NCBI RefSeq assembly: GCF_910592395.1
Contig: NC_088311.1
Span: forward strand, 9,676,501-9,740,500
Length of the DNA: 64,000 nucleotides
Reading direction: 5' to 3'
Source of the DNA: Lineus longissimus
Taxonomy: Eukaryota; Nemertea; Pilidiophora; Heteronemertea; Lineidae
Below the pieces are notes generated by a model. It was not told where the DNA came from. It worked only from the letters and a program-made list of their open reading frames with translations, and did no database searches. Positions within the stretch are counted from its first letter, which is position 1. Each line of letters starts with the position of its first letter. This document shows positions 60,301 to 64,000 of this stretch, piece by piece. Made by a program: the position numbers and the translations under genes.

Positions 60301-62324
60301 TGTTTGGCTTAATGGTTGGCCAATGTCGGCAAATAATGATGAGATTTGGCGAAAAATTCAGGTCATTCGATGTGGGCAAATCATGATGAAAGATGACTAA
60401 TTAATTGTCAAGAAAAAAAATCAAAATTGCCACTGAGTGAACCAAAGACAAACGGCAAATAATGAGCATAAAAAGAGATCTTACAATTTCATGCAAAGTT
60501 GGAAGAGGTTGATCAGATGATCCGTTTCTATGCGAAAGAAAAGCTTCTGACACTAGCATCAAAAGTCAGTGAGAAGTCCATCATTAGCATCATAGTAAGA
60601 GGATGTAGTGGTCTCCTGCGGTGAATCTTACGCATTGGCTGGAACCCCCTCCCCCTTTACAAGTTCATTAAGGATGTTTTAAGGTCAACGAAAGAGTGGA
60701 TGGCATATTTGAGTTTAATCAAACCATTTAAGAGATTGGGGCTAGGCAGACTTCTAACAAAATGGGAAAGCAATTTTGTCTGCCTATTAAAACAAGTAAT
60801 TAACAAGATCAGGCTCGGTTCCTGAATCAGTATCTGAAATAAAACTGACAGACTTGAAAAAATAGTTCTACTTACCACCCTCTTGATGTAAAACTAACGG
60901 CCTGGAATAACCGATCCGTTGTTGTGACCTGGTCAATCTCATAACATCTTATGGCTTCTATCACCTCTTTCTCATCTCCCGGTTCTGCTTGATAAGATAT
61001 TCTAATGACTTGTTTATCTTTGTCTAAATGATATGTATATTTTCCCGACAGGTCGTGCCATTTGGTGTCTCGTCGCCAAAGCCATTCTGGGAACTGGTAG
61101 TTGATGGTGGCAAATTTTTGAACATCTGAAAATAAACATTACATGGATAGGTGCAACTTTCCTCAAAGGGGGGGGGGGGGCTGGGCAGGGGCTAGGGGGT
61201 CAGATTAGTAGCACTTTTAAGGCCTGGCTTGTGTTTCATTCAGCGATATCTACATCCCTCGTGCAATCGTGAAAGGTATCGGATGCACTTTGTAGTAGGA
61301 GCAGCCCACATCAGCGACCTCGTGTGAGTCAGTTTGACCAACCTGGCCTCTGCCTTCGGACTCCTTTTAACAGGTTGAACAAAGTGATTTAGACAAATCT
61401 TTCTGACAAGGATCTTGCACAACTGTGTACATCCAACACGACTGTCCCCTGCACCATGATATCCGACAGCATAGTTCTGTCTTGCAGGTACCGATGTCGT
61501 GGAGAAACTGTGGACAACTTAGCAAGACTTCGAAAGGACAAGCTACTTCATCGCTAATATATGATAGGCAGGCTTAACGCAGAAGTTGAAGAAGAAGAAG
61601 AGGAAGTTTATAACTCAAAGTTAATCTGCAGGCTAGTACATTTACCTCTTTCTAAGAACATGGTGAGTGGTCCATCTCTTGGTTCGACAAGTCCCATGCA
61701 TGAAGCATCTGCTGACATGGCCATATGTACTTTGTTAGCTATGGCTTCATACATCTGAAACATACAAATAGGTTCTTATTGGAAGTGATGGTTTTGAAGG
61801 AAGATTAAAGGCCTAGAACGCCGGGCTTATTAGGTGGTCATGGGTTCCACCACTCCTAGGGAGTATCGCTATTTCTTCTTTGTCAATGCCCAACGTACCA
61901 GCGCTGAGACACAGCTGGACTGTGTGCTCCGCAGGGAGTTGAGCTTGGAGAAGAATGTGCAGGCCAAAAACTGGGGAAATAATGACAAAAGTGTCTGTGA
62001 ATCGAATTAAACGAGAATCAAGTATGAGCACTATACAAATGTTGAACATTATTATCATCAATTTTCTTGTTTTTACCTCATCAAGAAATACAACAGCAAA
62101 TGTCGGCAGTATTTCCCATTTCCATTGCTCAGTGTTATTAGAAGAAAGAAGTACCGCAAATACACCAGTCACATTAAATAAAACTGTCGACAAGAGTGCT
62201 TTTCGATAACTTACGAAACATCTGTACTGCATGTCCTTATTGTTTCTCAATCCTCTTCCCTGGAAGTGACCGATCATGTAGTTCTGCCCACTCTTCCATG
62301 TGGCAAGGCAATGGAAGTCAAGAT
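18178..62324 (-). CDS. Modular cysteine-rich, probably GPI-anchored extracellular protein (gene 2, 5'-partial)
   Basis: Eight exons on the - strand join in one open frame of 354 residues plus stop: 62324-62215, 61754-61646, 61125-60876, 49304-49240, 28743-28588, 24171-24077, 19647-19533 and 18344-18178. Every junction has AG/GT, and the phases match end to end. The modules have conserved cysteines and aromatic residues (C-x-x-x-W with YMI, DASC, FPEWL, FQCVR, CPYDGRY) and resemble the uncharacterised invertebrate extracellular domains I remember as DUF7042 to DUF7045; this assignment is from memory. The end is hydrophobic with no charged tail, which fits a GPI-anchor signal. Introns of about 11.6 and 20.5 kb make up most of the locus. 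Function is unknown. The signal peptide and earlier modules must lie beyond the window. Confidence 0.82.
18345..19532 (-). other. Gene 2 intron G-H
   Basis: About 1.2 kb with normal splice ends. A 95-codon open frame at 19215-18928 has no recognised domain. Nothing else is seen. Confidence 0.6.
19533..19647 (-). CDS. Gene 2 exon G: second module of exon B type
   Basis: This 115-nt exon, phase 0 to phase 1, lies between CGTTTCAG and GTAAGT. It encodes FRRLSNQMILFSLDVDCNMG and ends HFALRKDP. It aligns with exon B (the N, the M/L run, and D-x-x-C with small differences) and occupies the same place after the CF exon. Confidence 0.78.
19803..19987. mobile_element. 185-bp GTGCCGGTGTAA inverted-repeat element, copy 1
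   Basis: The perfect 12-bp ends GTGCCGGTGTAA and TTACACCGGCAC enclose a non-coding interior with the repeated word AAACACTCAAAAACA. A second copy at 31759-31943 is about 95 per cent identical by eye, and a divergent relative lies at 11953. I could not settle the target duplication. Confidence 0.85.
20313..22115. mobile_element. Mutator-like element, copy B, with another element nested in it
   Basis: The ends GGCTTATTATAATCCGCGA and TTATAATAAGCC are inverted, and the exact 9-bp duplication CCTTTTCAC flanks it (20304-20312 and 22116-22124). Nine-bp duplications with terminal inverted repeats are typical of the Mutator superfamily. Without the nested insert and its duplication it is 786 bp and non-coding. 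The copy at 7886-8887 lacks the nested insert. Confidence 0.88.
20857..21864. mobile_element. 1,008-bp nested Mutator-like element
   Basis: The ends GGTAGTTGATAAAG and CTTTATCAACTACC are perfect inverses, and similarity extends over about 60 bp with subrepeats of ACCTTGGAA. The 9-bp duplication CCTAAAAAT lies on both sides (20848-20856 and 21865-21873). The empty site, with a single CCTAAAAAT, is preserved in the related repeat near 8658-8668. The interior has short frames only; a GC-richer patch with TATTTATAAG near 21541 resembles a promoter. Confidence 0.9.
23329..23580. repeat. Diverged tandem duplication ending in a C run
   Basis: Two units of about 125 bp share CAATGGTCAACA, a TTCTTTC-rich middle, GTTGCT then ACTCCCC, and AGACCG. 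In the second unit the short C tract has expanded to about 19 consecutive C residues, then CCACCCCGCACCCCC. The array is likely to be length-variable. Confidence 0.6.
24077..24171 (-). CDS. Gene 2 exon F: second CLxxW / CF module
   Basis: This 95-nt exon, phase 1 to phase 0, follows CATTTTAG. It encodes AASLVCLSKWSQNTTTYMIA and ends KLANCF before GTAAGT. It is homologous to exon A (62324-62215), five codons shorter between YMI and CF. N-x-T at QNTTT is a possible glycosylation site. Confidence 0.82.
26636..26797. mobile_element. 162-bp element with TATAGTAGA ends and GGACACC motifs
   Basis: The left end TATAGTAGATCCTATCGA is the approximate inverse of the right end AGAGAGGTTCTACTATA, and both are followed inwards by GGACACC. 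Similar sequences reading AACCTCTCT then GGACACC are widespread in marine invertebrate genomes. It is non-coding. The superfamily is uncertain. Confidence 0.65.
26963..27406. mobile_element. 444-bp non-autonomous DNA element, copy 2
   Basis: It has the same 13-bp ends GAGACAAGACCAC and the same 444-bp length as the copy at 8209-8652, in the same orientation. The target duplication is ATCT at 26959-26962 and 27407-27410. By eye the two copies differ at only around ten positions, so both are fairly young. Confidence 0.9.
28588..28743 (-). CDS. Gene 2 exon E: CPYDGRY module
   Basis: This 156-nt phase 1-1 exon lies between TTTCCAG and GTAAGG. It encodes SKIRGSKCPYDGRYTIDV followed by four further cysteines and the end VEITCPPIT. 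C-P-x-x-G-x-Y is the signature of the module I recall as DUF7043. It is about 20.5 kb from the exon before it. Confidence 0.82.
31759..31943. mobile_element. 185-bp CCGGTGTAA inverted-repeat element, copy 2
   Basis: It matches copy 1 at 19803-19987 along its whole length. The first few bases differ (it starts ATACCGGTGTAAC), so the left tip is altered, while the right end TTACACCGGCAC is intact. It is non-coding. Confidence 0.82.
33148..33706. repeat. Partial tandem duplication of about 250-300 bp
   Basis: Two direct copies share GAGCTATAAAACGAAGATG, TTTTCGTATTTTTCCTTCGG, AATATCATGTACAGGAAT, GGGTATCGCATTCATATTGT and TTGAATGGATTATTAGCGTC. The second copy lacks about 85 bp (33175-33259 of the first), and the short word GAAG lies at the deletion junction. 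Confidence 0.8.
33213..33254 (-). CDS. Possible 42-nt micro-exon of gene 2
   Basis: On the - strand, CTTCAG and GTAAGG bracket 42 nt in phase 1-1 that would insert KFHFDCTFIEPKF between exons D and E without changing the frame. Related modules, as I remember them, often carry a cysteine-containing stretch just before CPxxGxY. Against it, the pyrimidine tract is poor and the frame is already complete without it. Confidence 0.3.
39432..39601. mobile_element. 170-bp inverted-repeat element with CCGGTGTG ends
   Basis: The left arm CCGGTGTGGCGGGGATAGTA, continuing to GCTGATAGTCCG, is matched by the right arm running from CGGACTATGACTCC to CTGTCACACCGG. The arms are about 40 bp and imperfect. No target duplication is clear. 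The terminal CCGGTGT recalls the elements at 19803 and 31759, but the interiors differ. Confidence 0.65.
49240..49304 (-). CDS. Gene 2 exon D: FQCVR segment
   Basis: This small 65-nt exon, phase 2 to phase 1, lies between CTTTACAG and GTAAGT. It encodes ETKFQCVRILQRNDDIAEFH. It is 11.6 kb from the preceding exon, but the split codon gives the cysteine expected before the FQC in this module, which supports the link. Confidence 0.75.
54060..54235. repeat. Dispersed repeat, copy 1 (about 175 bp)
   Basis: It shares with 63500-63675 the words TCTATTGTCTTT, AACAAAGCCCGCTCG, ATCAGGGC, ACATCGACCCC, GTCA and CCGAAAC in the same order. It is non-coding, and the ends are not defined. Confidence 0.6.
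58601..59120 (+). repeat. 40-bp minisatellite, 13 units
   Basis: The unit is GCTTTGACGGTTTCCAAGTT then AGAGAGAGGAAGAATCAAAA. The array is exactly 520 bp with no insertion or deletion, and units vary only by substitutions. The period is not a multiple of three, so it is not coding. It sits in an intron of gene 2. Confidence 0.95.
60876..61125 (-). CDS. Gene 2 exon C: FPEWL module
   Basis: This 250-nt exon runs from phase 1 to phase 2. It encodes INYQFPEWLWRRDTKWHDL, SGKYTYHLD, EAIRCYEID and AVSFTSRG. FPxWL followed by W-H-x-L-x-G is the signature of the module I recall as DUF7042. The donor is GTAAGT; the leftover TG joins the first T of the next exon to give a cysteine, completing GC. Confidence 0.82.
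61126..61645 (-). other. Gene 2 intron B-C
   Basis: About 520 bp. It has a run of ten G at 61170-61179 followed by CTGGGCAGGGGCTAGGGGG, and a GAAGAAGAAGAAGAGGAAG stretch near 61589. Nothing else is seen. Confidence 0.6.
61646..61754 (-). CDS. Gene 2 exon B: MSADASC module
   Basis: This 109-nt exon enters in phase 0 after GTTTCAG and leaves in phase 1 before GTAAAT. It encodes MYEAIANKVHMAMSADASCM and a part ending LTMFLER. It matches the exon at 19647-19533 in length, phase and pattern, including the D-x-x-C. Confidence 0.82.
61755..62214 (-). other. Gene 2 intron A-B with an open reading frame
   Basis: The frame of exon A stays open through this intron to a stop at 61813, making the longest open frame in the window (174 codons from 62337). 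The intron part is hydrophobic and shows no module; a GC-richer stretch at 61850-61975 has both an acceptor-like CCCCAG and a donor-like GTACG. The homologous exon pair F-G joins without it, so I treat it as intron. Confidence 0.6.
62215..62324 (-). CDS. Gene 2 exon A: CLATW / CF module
   Basis: This 110-nt exon enters in phase 1 after TTCTAG and leaves in phase 0 before GTAAGT. It encodes DLDFHCLATWKSGQNYMIG and, further on, MQYRCF. The pattern C-x-x-x-W, then YMI, then CF recurs in the exon at 24171-24077, which has the same phases. The frame stays open through the following intron, but the homologous exon shows that the splice site is at CF. Confidence 0.82.
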
Positions 62325-64000
62325 CTAGAATAGACAAGATACTGTCCTTTTGTCTGCTATGTTTGTAAAATCAGATATTAGTGATGACTGGGTTGGACTG
62401 GGTTTAGGATGTAATATTGATTTGAAAGCTAGGCGTCGACTAGAACCGTTTTGGGCTCCATATTGGACGTACGAAGGGTTATCAGTCAAAAGGTCCTCCT
62501 GCCAAAACGTCCTCATTGCAATATCATGATAGCCGAAATTGCCTCGCTTATATGCTGTTCAACTTTTTAACTTTTGGCTTTGTTGATCTATTATGACTAT
62601 AACATCTTTATTTCTAATTGTGCATGGCCGAAAGCAGTATTGAGGAACCCCCCCCCCCCCACCCATCCCCCACCGCGATCGAACAATGAATAAGACAGTT
62701 TAAAAAAACAGTTAATACAGAAAGATAAAAATGGTTTTTTCAATGATGTTAATCTCCAGGTTCATCTGGAAGGTAATTAGCTTTTCTTTAGAGCCAATGA
62801 CATTGTGCATTTCAATCTGATTTACCAGCAGAAGTCATCCACTGTAGCATATGCTCCGTGGTTTTAAACAAAGACTTGTCAATTGAGTTAGAGTTCAAAT
62901 CCTCATGGAAATCACGAAAAGTCATTTGTCAACTTTTAGAACAGAATCGCACAATGATATGAAATAAAAACATGCACAATTTCAGCAAAAATCATGGAAG
63001 GAAGATGGAGCATCCTTTTCCCATAGGAAATGATATGAAAATGACATTAAAACAAAGGAGGTGGGAGAAAAGCAATATATGAGTTCTTTCATTTTGGGTC
63101 TGATGTGGTTGATAAATGCCTTGTTTACCGGTTCGAAGGTGGCATTTGCATAACCCTACTACATGAACATAAGCTTAAGGAACAGGCATAGTATCAGTTC
63201 TCTTCGTTGACAACTTCAAACGGTCATATCAAAAATACATAACAATCAGGACGACGTTGGTAGAGAGTTTATTGGCAGTGCAATACATGTATATATCATT
63301 GTTCGACAACACGTTATATTAAAGCTGATGTGTATACAACATATGTGTCAGCATTTTCGGTATCATGTTGACCAGGTGCCATGTTGCCGAAATGTTGACA
63401 GTATGCACGGAGCACGAAACTTCGGCAACATTATATAAAGAGAATTTGGCATTTATTTCGTCAACAACTCGGTTACAAACCTTACGTTATTTTCCAACCC
63501 ATCTCGCAGTTTTCATGATTCAGGCCTGGGTCTATTGTCTTTGAACAAAGCCCGCTCGAGCCTAGGCCTAAATTCCCATTGTTGTACTGTCTCATCTATG
63601 GGTTATCAGGGCCAGTCTTGATAACATCGACCCCACAAATAGCTTCATGGGGGTCGTCAGGCCGAAACGGGCAAGGCCAAATAAACGTAATGTTGCCAAA
63701 CTTCTATGCTCTATGCACACCGACAAACATTTTCGGCAAATACGCCGAGATTTCGAGGAAAAACGCCCCTAGACCCTATAGAGGTCTTCACGGCCTGATT
63801 AGATTTGATCTTTTAACATTCTTGTGATAGATATTTAAGCTGCGTCGTCCGTGGAGGTTTACTGGGTGCTAATTCTAGACTTCAAAGCCTCAAGTGCGTC
63901 TTGGGGTGGCATCAATTTCAATTCTTCCCCTATTAAGTTCCAATTTCCATCCTGATTCCAACGGTATTACGTCCTGCCCGAGAGATTAGAAGTCTGACTT
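62325..64000 (-). other. Upstream intron of gene 2
   Basis: The exon before exon A must end in phase 1, and a CPxxGxY exon is expected by analogy with exons E-F, but none was found here. The stretch contains a C run (62650-62661) and the second copy of a dispersed repeat (63500-63675). Confidence 0.5.
63500..63675. repeat. Dispersed repeat, copy 2
   Basis: It is the partner of 54060-54235, in the same orientation and moderately diverged. No coding content or clear end structure. Confidence 0.6.

Larger units (their letters stand above)
49305..60875 (-). other. Gene 2 intron C-D, about 11.6 kb
   Basis: No supported gene lies inside. Small GC-richer patches occur at 51160-51400 and 55790-56020, the latter with a 101-codon + strand frame after a good acceptor (TATCTGGTCAG), but no domain is recognised. 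It also holds a 22-bp direct duplication (AATAGGTTCAGAAGCGGGCG) near 53851-53895, a dispersed repeat at about 54060-54235 and the minisatellite at 58601-59120. Confidence 0.6.

Noticed and set aside
61813-62337. 174-codon frame as a separate gene
   Set aside because: Its start lies just outside gene 2 exon A, and only the exon A part matches the module pattern. The remainder is intron.

Overview
The window is animal nuclear DNA. It is AT-rich, with short exons bounded by GT-AG splice sites, introns of up to about 20 kb, and many DNA-transposon remnants. The gene families and the frequent palindrome TACATGTA suggest a marine invertebrate, most likely a lophotrochozoan such as a mollusc or brachiopod; this is inference, and no single feature fixes the species. 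There are no bacterial features, rRNA genes, convincing tRNAs or CRISPR arrays.

Two multi-exon genes lie tail to tail. Gene 1 (+ strand, 751-6360, 5' end outside the window) encodes a single-pass receptor: an Ig-like domain without cysteines, a fibronectin type III (FN3) domain, a second FN3-like domain, a membrane helix, a tyrosine-rich cytoplasmic region, a SAM domain and a C-terminal pair of YAEL motifs with ITAM-type spacing. Twelve exons give 596 residues with an uninterrupted frame. A 75-nt exon carrying a YDEP motif is present three times in near-identical 231-bp tandem units.

Gene 2 (- strand, 62324 down to 18178, 5' end outside the window) has eight supported exons over 44 kb. They encode 354 residues of cysteine-rich extracellular modules and end in a hydrophobic, probably GPI-directing tail. 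The modules resemble the uncharacterised invertebrate domains I remember as DUF7042 to DUF7045. The exon phases join in one chain (1-0, 0-1, 1-2, 2-1, 1-1, 1-0, 0-1, 1-stop), and the first two exon types recur near the 3' end, so the module has been duplicated.

The rest is intergenic (6.4-17.8 kb) or intron. It holds a degraded pogo/Tigger transposon with TA target duplications (13078-15139), a Mutator-like element nested inside another with 9-bp target duplications on both (20313-22115), two 444-bp elements with 4-bp target duplications (8209-8652 and 26963-27406), several short inverted-repeat elements, and a 40-bp minisatellite of exactly 13 units (58601-59120). The two copies of one repeat each provide the empty site for the insertion in the other, so the order of insertions can be read.
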